Below the pieces are notes generated by a model. The model was not told the DNA's origin. It did not search any database and saw only the letters and a list, made by a program, of their open reading frames with translations. A DNA stretch of 64,000 nucleotides. Source: Streptomyces canus 299MFChir4.1 (GTDB lineage Bacteria; Actinomycetota; Actinomycetes; Streptomycetales; Streptomycetaceae). Positions within the stretch are counted from its first letter, which is position 1. The number at the start of each line of letters is the position of its first letter. The stretch lies in NCBI RefSeq assembly GCF_000383615.1, contig NZ_KB911603.1:1-64000 (forward strand). The letters run 5' to 3'. Both the position numbers and the translations under genes were made by a program. Shown piece by piece: positions 15,381-23,617 of this stretch.

Positions 15381-17876
15381 ATGCACTTACGAGGGTTGAG
15401 CGCGAGAAGCGGAGGAAGCGCGAGGAGACGGGTCTGGACGGCCACCGTGACCGCGGGGGTCGTCGCCGCCGGGCTGATGTCCGGGCCGGCGGCGGGGGCA
15501 CTGCCGGCTCCCGACCCGTCCGCGACAACGATGTCCGTCAAGTCGCCACCGGGCGGCGGGGACGTACGGGTGCTGGTCTTCTACGGGTCAGCGGCGGGCG
15601 GCGACGAGTCGCCCCTCGTCAACGCCGGTATCGCGGCGATCGAGAGGATCGGGCTGTCCGGACCGGCAAACCAGCGGTTCGAGACCGAGGCCACCGACGA
15701 CGCGAGAGTCTTCACCGACGAGAAGGCACTGGGGAGTTACAACGCCATCGTCTTCCTGACCGGCGGCGGCGATGTCCTCGACGCGGAGCAGGAGGCCGGT
15801 CTGGAGGCGTACATGGAGGCGGGCGGCGGTTTCGTCGGCATCCATGACGCGGCCCGCGCCGAGCCGTACTCCGACTGGTTCACGGGTCTGGTGGGCGCCC
15901 GGCCGGCTGCCTCCAGCCCGACGGCCGTACAGCGGGCCACCGTTGAGGTCGGCGACCGGCAGCATCCGGCCACCAGGGATCTGCCGGTGCAGTGGAAGCG
16001 CCCCGACCAGTGGTTCAACTGGACGAAGAACCCCTCCGGTGACGTGCACACCGTGGCCCGGGTGCGCGAGTCGACCTACCAGCCGGGAGCGAGCGCCAAC
16101 GGCTGGGACCACCCGGTGAGTTGGTGCCGGGACTACGACGGCGGCCGGTCCTTCTACACCGGCATGGGCGGCACGGTGTCCTCGTACGACGAGACCGACT
16201 TCCGGAGCCATCTGCGCGGGGCGCTGCTGTGGACCTCGCGGCTCGTCCAGGCCGACTGCAAGGCGACCATCAACGGCAACTACAAGGCGGAGCGCCTCAC
16301 CCAGCCCAACCAGGCGGGGCAGAACGACCAGATCGGCGAGCCGCACGGACTGGTCACCGCCCCCGACGGGCGGGTCCTGTACATCGGGCGGGGCGGCGCC
16401 GACTCTTCCCAGCCGGTGATCACCGACTGGAACAACCCCGACATCGGCAAGGGCCGGGGCGAGATCCACGTCTACGACCCGAGGACCAAGAAGGTCACCC
16501 TCGCGGGCGCGTTGACCGTGTTCGGCAACAAGGGCGGCGGCGACGAACTGGTGAAGGTCGAGGAGGGCCTGCTCGGGATCGAGCTCGACCCGCGCTTCGA
16601 GGAGAACGGCTGGGTGTACCTGCACTACACCCCGCATTCTCAGCTCAACCGCGACACGCAGATGGCCCAGCGGCGGGTCTCCCGCTTCACCCTCGACCTC
16701 GCCACGAACAAGCTGGACCTGAACAGCGAGAAGGTCCTGCTCACGTGGCCGGTCCAGGTGCACAGTTGCTGCCACGCGGGCGGCGGGATGTCCTGGGACT
16801 CGAAGGGCAACCTGTACATCGCGACCGGTGACAACAACTCCAGTGGCTTCAGCGGTGGTTACTCGGGCAACAACCCGCAGCCGAACTACAAGGGCGTCTC
16901 CTTCGCGGACGCGCGCCGCACCGCGGGCAACACCAACAACCTCAACGGCAAGATCCTGCGCATCCATCCGGAGGCCGACGGGACGTACACCCTGCCCGAG
17001 GGCAACCTCTTCACGGGCCGGGAGACGGCCGAGGGCGGCGGCAAGACCCGCGGCGAGATCTATGTGATGGGGGTCAGGAACCCGGCCCGGATCTTCGTCG
17101 ACAAGAAGACGGACATCCTGTACGCGGGCTGGGTCGGGCCGGACGCCGGCGCTCCCTCGACGACCTGGGGGCCGGCCAAGTACGACACCTTCGCCGTCAT
17201 CACCAAGGCGAGCAACCGGGGCTGGCCGTACTGCATGGGCAACAAGCAGCCCTACCGGGACCGCAACCTGCCCAACCCGGACCAGCCGCTGGGCTGGTAC
17301 GACTGCGACCACCCGAAGAACGAGTCGCCCAACAACGACGGTCTGGTCAACCTCCCTCCGGTCACCGGCAACAACATCTGGTACTCGCCGCAGGGCGGCG
17401 CCCCGGACTACCCGCGCGACGCGAACGGCATCCCGTCCTACAAGCAGGAGGACGCCAAGTACCTGCTCCCGTGGCTCAAGGGCGGCGGCCAGGCCGCCAT
17501 GAACGGGCCGGTCTACCGCTACGACACCACCATCACGAGCGCGACCAAGTGGCCCTCCTACTGGGACGGCAAGTGGTTCGTCGGCGACTTCTACGACGCC
17601 GACCAGCCGCGCAACGCGGTCATCACCGACCCGAAGAACCACGGCGACGGCGGACTTCCCGTCCACTCCGAGTCGCTGAAGAAGATCGTGCCGATCGGCA
17701 ACGACGGCATCAAGAACCTCATGGACTGGAAATTCGGCCCGGACGGCGCGCTGTACGTCCTCGACTACGGGCGCGGGTTCTTCACCTCGGACGCCAAGTC
17801 GGCACTGTGGCGGGTCACTTACACGGGCGGCGGCCCGACACCGGCCGCCGGACAGCTGGCGAGAGGAGGGCAGTGA
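15381..17876 (+). CDS. Secreted ThuA domain - glucose/sorbosone dehydrogenase fusion
   Basis: An 831-residue exported protein. After a signal peptide (basic RARRRVWTATV-type start, hydrophobic TAGVVAAGLM, cleavage near AAGALPA) comes a ThuA-like glutamine-amidotransferase fold (about residues 55-290; FLTGGGDVL, GGGFVGIHDA). A beta-propeller of the PQQ-type glucose/sorbosone dehydrogenase family follows (about 320-815; LLGIELDPRF, SCCHAGGGMSWDSKGNLYIA, WYDCDHPKNES, LYVLDYGRG). Both domains are linked to sugar oxidation; PQQ use is assumed, not shown. GGAGG precedes the ATG. Codon 3 is TTA (15387-15389), implying bldA control. The stop overlaps the next start as TGATG. Confidence 0.88.
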   Translation: MHLRGLSARSGGSARRRVWTATVTAGVVAAGLMSGPAAGALPAPDPSATTMSVKSPPGGGDVRVLVFYGSAAGGDESPLVNAGIAAIERIGLSGPANQRFETEATDDARVFTDEKALGSYNAIVFLTGGGDVLDAEQEAGLEAYMEAGGGFVGIHDAARAEPYSDWFTGLVGARPAASSPTAVQRATVEVGDRQHPATRDLPVQWKRPDQWFNWTKNPSGDVHTVARVRESTYQPGASANGWDHPVSWCRDYDGGRSFYTGMGGTVSSYDETDFRSHLRGALLWTSRLVQADCKATINGNYKAERLTQPNQAGQNDQIGEPHGLVTAPDGRVLYIGRGGADSSQPVITDWNNPDIGKGRGEIHVYDPRTKKVTLAGALTVFGNKGGGDELVKVEEGLLGIELDPRFEENGWVYLHYTPHSQLNRDTQMAQRRVSRFTLDLATNKLDLNSEKVLLTWPVQVHSCCHAGGGMSWDSKGNLYIATGDNNSSGFSGGYSGNNPQPNYKGVSFADARRTAGNTNNLNGKILRIHPEADGTYTLPEGNLFTGRETAEGGGKTRGEIYVMGVRNPARIFVDKKTDILYAGWVGPDAGAPSTTWGPAKYDTFAVITKASNRGWPYCMGNKQPYRDRNLPNPDQPLGWYDCDHPKNESPNNDGLVNLPPVTGNNIWYSPQGGAPDYPRDANGIPSYKQEDAKYLLPWLKGGGQAAMNGPVYRYDTTITSATKWPSYWDGKWFVGDFYDADQPRNAVITDPKNHGDGGLPVHSESLKKIVPIGNDGIKNLMDWKFGPDGALYVLDYGRGFFTSDAKSALWRVTYTGGGPTPAAGQLARGGQ

Positions 17877-17911
17877 TGCACCCCCGAAGAGCAGTGATGC
17901 ACCCCCGAAGA
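17870..17911 (+). repeat. 21-bp perfect tandem duplication spanning a start codon
   Basis: GCAGTGATGCACCCCCGAAGA occurs at 17870-17890 and again, directly abutting, at 17891-17911. The first copy holds the stop of the upstream gene and the first ATG (17876). The second copy supplies another in-frame ATG (17897). The protein therefore starts with MHPRRAV followed by MHPRRAL. Confidence 0.95.
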
Positions 17912-20092
17912 GCTCTGACCGTCCTGTTGGCCGCCCTGCTGATGGTGCTCGGCCTCCGGTCGACGTCCGAAGCACGGTCTGACACAAGCGCCCCGGCGGC
18001 GGCCCAGACACTCACCTGGACCGCCGGCGACGACATCACCAGGTACGCCTCGGTCCCGACGACCGCGGTCGCCGGCACGGCCACGATCGTCTTCGAGAAC
18101 AGCACGGCCACCGGCAACACCACCGGAATGCCGCACACGTTGACCTTCGTGACCAGTGACCCCGAGTTCAACGACGACGTCGAACTCAACATCCTGGCCA
18201 ACCCCAACGACGACATGGGCGGCCGCCACACCGCCGAGGTCACGCTCACCCCGGGCCGGTACTTCTACCACTGCACGATCCCGGGCCACGGCCAGATGCA
18301 GGGCATCCTCGTGGTGACCGAGGGCAGCGGCCAGGACACCACCGCTCCCTCGGCAGCGGCCCAGGTGAACGGCACGCAGAACGCGCAGGGCCAGTACGTC
18401 GGTTCGGCGAGCGTGGCGGTCACGGCCACCGACGAGGCCGGGGGCTCCGGCGTCGACCGGATCGAGTACGCGATCGGGGACACGGGCACCTGGCAGCCGT
18501 ACACCGCCCCGGTCGTCGTGGACCAGGTCGGCGACCACAAGGTCCGCTACCGGGCCGTCGACAAGGCGGGCAACGTCTCCGCCGAGAAGAGCGCCGCCTT
18601 CACGGTCGTCGCGCCGCCCTCCGACGACACCGCCCCGCCGGACACCTCGGCGACGGTGAGCGGGCAGCAGAATCCCGACGGGACGTACATCGACATGGCG
18701 ACGGTGACCGTGTCGGCCTCCGACACCAGATCCGGGGTCAACACCATCGAGTACGCGGTGAACGACGGGAGTTGGCAGCCGTACACCATGCCCGTGATGG
18801 TGCACCAGGCCGGCTCCCACACCGTGCGCTACCGGGCGACCGACAAGGCGGGCAACGTGGCCGCCGAGAAGAGTGTCCGGTTCACGGTCGTCGCGGCGGC
18901 CCCGCAGGACACCTCCCCGCCGGTGACCGGCGTGACCGTGGACGGCACGCGGAACTCCGACGGGGCGTACGTGGGCAACGCCAAGGTGACCGTGAGCGCC
19001 ACGGACGAGGGCGGTTCGGGTGTGGCCGGGGTCGAGTACTCGATCGACGCGGGCCCCTACCTCGCGTACACCGCCGCCGTGGTCGTCGACCGGGCGGGCA
19101 CGCACACCCTGGCGTACCGGGCGACGGACAAGGCGGGCAACACCTCGGCCGCGCGCACGGTGACCTTCACGGTGGTCCCTGGCCAGGTCCCGGCGCCCAA
19201 CTGCGCCGAGTTCGACGAGCGGTTGACGGTGATCGTCGGCACGGTCGACTCCGGGGTGCCGAACCGGATCACCAACAGCCGGTGCCGCATCAACGAGTTG
19301 ATCGAGGACGAGAAGCAGTGGACGTCCCACGCGCTGTTCCTCAAGCATGTGAAGACCGTCCTGGACAAGCTCTTCCGGGAGGGGGTCGTCGACGAGCGCG
19401 AGTACGACGCGATCGACGCGGCGGCCCGTGAGTCCGGGATCGGCAGGCCGGGGCAGACGGAGGGCTACCGCACGATCCTCGACGGCAGCCCTGCCTCCTT
19501 CGCCAAGTGGCAGCAGGTGGGCGGTGGTTCGTTCGCACCGAACGGCGACGGGTCGATCACGTCCGGCACCACGAGGGACGGCCTCGGCATGCTCTGGTTC
19601 CCGGAGCGCACGTACGGCGACTTCTCGCTCAAGCTCCAGTGGCGGGACGACGCCCCGGGCACCGGGAACGCCAACTCCGGTGTGCTCGTGCGGTTCCCGT
19701 GGGTCCACGACCATCCGGAGGAGCCCCGGCCGGAGTGGGCGGCCATCAAGTTCGGGCACGAGGTGCAGGTGTTCGACCGGCCCGACGGCGACATGTACAA
19801 GACCGGGTCGGTCTACGGCTTCGACCGGGTGGGGCTCGCCGGTGCCGGCGTCACCCAGAAGGGCACGTGGAACGACTACGAGATCCGGGTGGTCGACCAG
19901 CACTACTCGGTCTACCGCAACGGTGTGCTGATCAACGAGTTCGACAACATCGGCGGCCAGGACTTCTACCCCGCCCGCTCGGACGACCCGGGCACGGACG
20001 GACGGCGGTTCTCCTCCGGCTACATCGGACTCCAGGTGCACAGCACGACGGATGTGATCTCGTACCGGGACGTCAGGATCAAGGAGCTGTAG
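17876..20092 (+). CDS. Secreted cupredoxin - triple Ig-like - DUF1080 (3-keto-disaccharide hydrolase) protein
   Basis: A 738-residue exported protein, translationally coupled to the upstream gene by TGATG. After a signal peptide (LTVLLAALLMVLGL) there is a plastocyanin-like domain (about 40-150) with type-1 copper ligands His in GMPHTLTF, Cys and His in FYHCTIPGHG, and Met in GQMQG. Three Ig-like repeats of about 90 residues follow, each with TDEAGG- or SDTRSG-type loops, EYA or EYS, and YRATDKAGN or YRAVDKAGN. A helical linker (about 440-520) and a C-terminal DUF1080 domain (about 525-738; LQWRDDAPGTGNANSGVLVR, EVQVFDRPDG) complete it. DUF1080 proteins include 3-keto-glycoside hydrolases. 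A start at 17897 is possible. Confidence 0.87.
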   Translation: MHPRRAVMHPRRALTVLLAALLMVLGLRSTSEARSDTSAPAAAQTLTWTAGDDITRYASVPTTAVAGTATIVFENSTATGNTTGMPHTLTFVTSDPEFNDDVELNILANPNDDMGGRHTAEVTLTPGRYFYHCTIPGHGQMQGILVVTEGSGQDTTAPSAAAQVNGTQNAQGQYVGSASVAVTATDEAGGSGVDRIEYAIGDTGTWQPYTAPVVVDQVGDHKVRYRAVDKAGNVSAEKSAAFTVVAPPSDDTAPPDTSATVSGQQNPDGTYIDMATVTVSASDTRSGVNTIEYAVNDGSWQPYTMPVMVHQAGSHTVRYRATDKAGNVAAEKSVRFTVVAAAPQDTSPPVTGVTVDGTRNSDGAYVGNAKVTVSATDEGGSGVAGVEYSIDAGPYLAYTAAVVVDRAGTHTLAYRATDKAGNTSAARTVTFTVVPGQVPAPNCAEFDERLTVIVGTVDSGVPNRITNSRCRINELIEDEKQWTSHALFLKHVKTVLDKLFREGVVDEREYDAIDAAARESGIGRPGQTEGYRTILDGSPASFAKWQQVGGGSFAPNGDGSITSGTTRDGLGMLWFPERTYGDFSLKLQWRDDAPGTGNANSGVLVRFPWVHDHPEEPRPEWAAIKFGHEVQVFDRPDGDMYKTGSVYGFDRVGLAGAGVTQKGTWNDYEIRVVDQHYSVYRNGVLINEFDNIGGQDFYPARSDDPGTDGRRFSSGYIGLQVHSTTDVISYRDVRIKEL

Positions 20093-21104
20093 GACCAGCC
20101 TTCTTGGCGCGGCTCGGCTGTACCCGCTTGGGCTCCCCCGGCATCTTCGGATACTCGGGCGGGTACGGCAGATCACCCAGCCCGTGGTCGTGCTCGTCAC
20201 GGCGGGCCAGCTCCAGGAGGGCCTCCAGCGAGAAGGCGTGATCGTCCATGTCCGCGTGCACGTCGCCGAGTTCGGCGAAGCGCGCGGGCATGGTCGCGAT
20301 GTCGAAGTCCTGGGGGTGCGCCTGGCCGACCTCCTCCCAGCGCAGGGGTGCGGAGACGGGGGCGTGCGGGCGCGGCCGTACCGAGTAGGCGGAGGCGATC
20401 GTGCGGTCGCGGGCCGTCTGGTTGTAGTCGATGAAGATGCGCTCGCCCCGCTCCTCCTTCCACCACTTGATGGTCACGTGGTCCGGCATCCGGCGTTCCA
20501 TCTCGCGGCCCACCGCGATCGCGGCCCGTCGCACCTGGGTGAAGGTCCAGCGCGGTTCGATGGGCACGAAGACGTGCAGACCGCGGCCGCCGGAGGTCTT
20601 GGGCCAGCCGCGCAGACCGCCGAACTCCTCCAGCAGCGACCGCAGTTCATGGGCCGCGCGCACGGCGTCGTCGTAGTCCGTGCCGGGCTGCGGGTCGAGG
20701 TCGATGCGGAGTTCGTCGGGGTGGTCGACGTCGTCGCGGCGGACCGGCCAGGGGTGGAAGGTGAGTGTGCCGAACTGGGCGGCCCACAGGACGGCGGCCT
20801 CCTCGGTGGGGCACATCTCGTCGGCGCTGCGGCCGCTGGGGAAGGTGATGTGGGCGGTCGGGATCCAGTCGGGCATGTTCTTGGGCGCCCGCTTCTGGAA
20901 GAAGTTCTCGCCGGTCACGCCGTCCGGGCAGCGCTCCAGGGTGGTGGGGCGGTCGCGCAGGGCGCGCAGGATGCCGGGGGCGACGGCCTGGTAGTAGCGG
21001 GCGAGGTCCAGCTTGGTGAACCCGCGCTCCGGGAAGAAGATCTTGTCCGGGCTGGACAGCCGTACGGTCCGGCCGCCCGCTTCCAGTTCCACCGCGTCAC
21101 CCAT
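20079..21104 (-). CDS. LigD-type polymerase (archaeo-eukaryotic primase superfamily)
   Basis: A 341-residue stand-alone polymerase domain as found at the N-terminus of LigD, the bacterial end-joining enzyme that fills gaps at double-strand breaks. Hallmarks are SSPDKIFFPERGFTK, RCPDGVTGENFFQKR, the catalytic LRIDLDPQPGT, the KTSGGRGLHVFVPI phosphate-binding segment, and FIDYNQTARDRTIASAYSVR. The ATG at 21104 is chosen because upstream codons add non-homologous residues. The ligase is encoded separately and divergently 65 bp away. No Ku gene is nearby. The 3' end overlaps the convergent DUF1080 gene by 14 bp. Confidence 0.93.
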   Translation of the reverse strand: MGDAVELEAGGRTVRLSSPDKIFFPERGFTKLDLARYYQAVAPGILRALRDRPTTLERCPDGVTGENFFQKRAPKNMPDWIPTAHITFPSGRSADEMCPTEEAAVLWAAQFGTLTFHPWPVRRDDVDHPDELRIDLDPQPGTDYDDAVRAAHELRSLLEEFGGLRGWPKTSGGRGLHVFVPIEPRWTFTQVRRAAIAVGREMERRMPDHVTIKWWKEERGERIFIDYNQTARDRTIASAYSVRPRPHAPVSAPLRWEEVGQAHPQDFDIATMPARFAELGDVHADMDDHAFSLEALLELARRDEHDHGLGDLPYPPEYPKMPGEPKRVQPSRAKKAGPTAP

Positions 21105-21169
21105 GCGAGCCACGGTAAGCGAGCCCGGCATATCGGGCATTTCGGGGCGTGCACGTGCAGAATCGGACC

Positions 21170-22231
21170 ATGGATCTGCCGGTGATGCCCCCTGTGAAGC
21201 CCATGCTCGCCAAGTCGGTGGCGAAGATCCCGCCGGACATGCACTACGAGGCGAAGTGGGACGGCTTCCGGGCGATCGTGTTCCGGGACGGCGCCGAGGT
21301 CGAGCTGGGCAGTCGTACCGGCAAGACGCTGACCAGGTACTTTCCCGAACTGGTGGAGGCGCTGCGGGAGCGGCTGCCCGAGCGCTGTGTGATGGACGGG
21401 GAGATCGTCATCGCCCGGGACGGACGGCTGGACTTCGACGCGCTCACCGAGCGGATCCACCCGGCGGCCTCCCGGGTGCGCACCCTGGCGGAGCGGACGC
21501 CGGCCTCCTTCGTGGCCTTCGACCTGCTGGCGCTCCAGGACGAGTCCCTGCTGAACGTCCCGCTGACCGACCGCCGGAAGCTGCTCACGGCGGCTCTTTC
21601 CGGGACCACGGCCCCCGTGCACGTCGCGCCCGCCACCACCGACATCGACGTGGCCCGGCAGTGGTTCGAGGAGTACGAGGGCGCGGGCCTGGACGGGGTC
21701 ATCGCCAAGCCGCTCACCCTGCGCTATCTCCAGGACGAGCGCGCCATGTTCAAGATCAAGCACGAGCGCACGGCTGACGTGGTGGTCGCGGGCTACCGGC
21801 TGCACAAGAGCGGCCCGGTCGTCGGCTCCCTGCTGCTCGGCCTCCACGACGACCGGGGCGCGCTCCAGCACGTCGGCGTGTCCGCGGCCTTCCCCATGAA
21901 GCGGCGCGCCGAGCTGATCGAGGAGCTGGAGCCGCTGCGGATGCCGGACGCCTCCGGGCATCCGTGGGCGGCCTGGGCCGAGGAGGCCGCGCACGAGAGC
22001 GCCCGGCTGCCCGGGGCGCCGAGCCGCTGGTCGGGCAAGAAGGACCTGTCCTGGGTGCCGCTCAGACCGGAGCGGGTGGCGGAGGTGGCGTACGACCACA
22101 TGGAGAACGGCGTACGGTTCCGCCACACCGCCCGCTTCCGCCGCTGGCGGCCCGACCGGACCCCGGAGAGCTGCACCTACGCGCAGCTGGAGGAGCCGGT
22201 GCGCTACGACCTCGACGAGATCCTGGGCTGA
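21170..22231 (+). CDS. ATP-dependent DNA ligase (LigD-ligase/LigC type)
   Basis: A 353-residue ATP-dependent ligase. The nucleophilic lysine is Lys29 in YEAKWDGFRAIV (motif I); further nucleotidyltransferase motifs are SRTGKTLTRYFPEL, MDGEIVIA (motif III-type), FVAFDLLA, GLDGVIAKP (motif IV) and FKIKHERTADVVVAGY (motif V). An OB-fold C-terminal domain with RPERVAEVAYDHME follows. It likely seals breaks together with the divergent LigD-type polymerase in non-homologous end joining or base-excision repair of spores. The ATG at 21170 has weak upstream purines. The gap to the next, convergent stop is 9 bp. Confidence 0.93.
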   Translation: MDLPVMPPVKPMLAKSVAKIPPDMHYEAKWDGFRAIVFRDGAEVELGSRTGKTLTRYFPELVEALRERLPERCVMDGEIVIARDGRLDFDALTERIHPAASRVRTLAERTPASFVAFDLLALQDESLLNVPLTDRRKLLTAALSGTTAPVHVAPATTDIDVARQWFEEYEGAGLDGVIAKPLTLRYLQDERAMFKIKHERTADVVVAGYRLHKSGPVVGSLLLGLHDDRGALQHVGVSAAFPMKRRAELIEELEPLRMPDASGHPWAAWAEEAAHESARLPGAPSRWSGKKDLSWVPLRPERVAEVAYDHMENGVRFRHTARFRRWRPDRTPESCTYAQLEEPVRYDLDEILG

Positions 22232-22240
22232 CGCACCAGG

Positions 22241-23431
22241 TCAGGGCCGCATCAGCACCTTGACCGCGCCCTCCTGCTTCTTCTGGAACATCTCGTACGC
22301 GTGCGGGGCGTCCGACAGCGGCACGTGATGGGTGGCGAAGTCGTCCACGCCGAGCGGGTCCTCGTCGGTCAGGTACGGGATGATCTCGTCGCTCCAGCGC
22401 CGCACGTTGGCCTGGCCCATCCGGACCTGGATCTGCTTGTCGAACATGGTGAGCATGGGCAGCGGGTCGGCCATGCCGCCGTAGACCCCGACGAGGGAGA
22501 GGGTGCCGCCGCGGCGCACCAGTTCGATGGCGGTGTGCAGCGCGGCGAGCCGGTCGACGCTGAAACGCTCGGCGAACGGCCCGCTCATCTTCCTGGGCAG
22601 CAGGGCGGAGGCGTTCTGGGCGAGGCGGGCGACCGCGCTGCCGTGGGCCTCGGTGCCGACGGCGTCGATCACGGCGTCCGGGCCGCGTCCGTCGGTCTCG
22701 TCGCGGATCGCCTGGACCAGCTCCTTCTCGCTGTCGAAGCTCCTGAGGTCGTACGTCTCCACGCCACGCGTGCGGGCCCTGCGCAGCCGTTCGGTCACGA
22801 GGTCCACGCCGAAGACGCGCCCGGCGCCGCGCACCTGTGCGACCCGGCAGGCCATGTCTCCGATGGGCCCGAGTCCGAGCACGGCGACGCTGCCGCCCTC
22901 GGGGATGTCCGCGTAGGCGACGGCCTGCCAGGCCGTGGGCAGCACGTCGGAGAGGTACACGAAGCGGTCGTCCGGCGGGCCCTCCGGGACCTTGATGGGT
23001 CCGTACTGGGCCTGCGGGACCCGCAGGTACTCGGCCTGGGCGCCCGGTACGGCGCCATAGAGGCGGGTGTAGCCGAACAGGGCGGCGCCCATGCCCTCGC
23101 TGGTGACCTGGGTGGTCTCGCACTGGGTCGGCAGTCCGGTCATGCACATCCAGCAGTTGCCGCAGGCGATCTGGAAGGGCACGACGACCCGGTCGCCCGC
23201 TGAGAGGTCCGGCACCGCGGCGCCGACCTCCTCGACGATGCCCATGGGTTCATGGCCGAGGATGTCGCCCGGAGTCATGAACGGGGTGAGTACCTCGTAG
23301 AGATGCAGGTCGGAGCCGCACAGTCCGGTCGAGGTGATCCGGATGACGGCGTCCGTCGGCTCCTTGATCTTCGGATCGGGCACTTCCTCCACCCGTACGT
23401 CCCGCTTGCCCTGCCAGGTCACAGCCTTCAT
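22241..23431 (-). CDS. Zinc-dependent alcohol dehydrogenase (MDR, formaldehyde-dehydrogenase-like)
   Basis: A 396-residue medium-chain dehydrogenase. Catalytic-zinc ligands lie in STGLCGSDLHLYE and GHEPMGIVEEVG. The structural-zinc cysteines are at ACGNCWMCMTGLPTQC, and the Rossmann motif is VAVLGLGPIGDMACR. The long insertion and the GHEPMG motif place it with glutathione-dependent formaldehyde dehydrogenase-like or threonine-dehydrogenase-like enzymes; the substrate is not determined. The ATG at 23431 has GGAGT upstream. It diverges from the DUF3048 lipoprotein gene across 186 bp and is probably monocistronic. Confidence 0.88.
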   Translation of the reverse strand: MKAVTWQGKRDVRVEEVPDPKIKEPTDAVIRITSTGLCGSDLHLYEVLTPFMTPGDILGHEPMGIVEEVGAAVPDLSAGDRVVVPFQIACGNCWMCMTGLPTQCETTQVTSEGMGAALFGYTRLYGAVPGAQAEYLRVPQAQYGPIKVPEGPPDDRFVYLSDVLPTAWQAVAYADIPEGGSVAVLGLGPIGDMACRVAQVRGAGRVFGVDLVTERLRRARTRGVETYDLRSFDSEKELVQAIRDETDGRGPDAVIDAVGTEAHGSAVARLAQNASALLPRKMSGPFAERFSVDRLAALHTAIELVRRGGTLSLVGVYGGMADPLPMLTMFDKQIQVRMGQANVRRWSDEIIPYLTDEDPLGVDDFATHHVPLSDAPHAYEMFQKKQEGAVKVLMRP

Positions 23432-23617
23432 CGCCCGGCACTCCCTCCGTCACGTCGTGTGTCGGTCCCGCGGTAGGCGCCCCGGGTACCCGGACGCCCT
23501 CCCTCCGAACCGCTAGGGAGGGCCGATCGGCGTAGTCGACGCGACTAATCAGAAACAGACGGGTATGGCCACCAATGAACTTATAAGCGCACAATCAAAG
23601 ACACGAGACGGGCGGGC

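Noticed and set aside
15588..20200. Two long minus-strand open frames opposite the ThuA and cupredoxin genes
   Set aside because: Low-complexity antisense translations without motifs; the plus-strand genes have signal peptides, domains and ribosome-binding sites.
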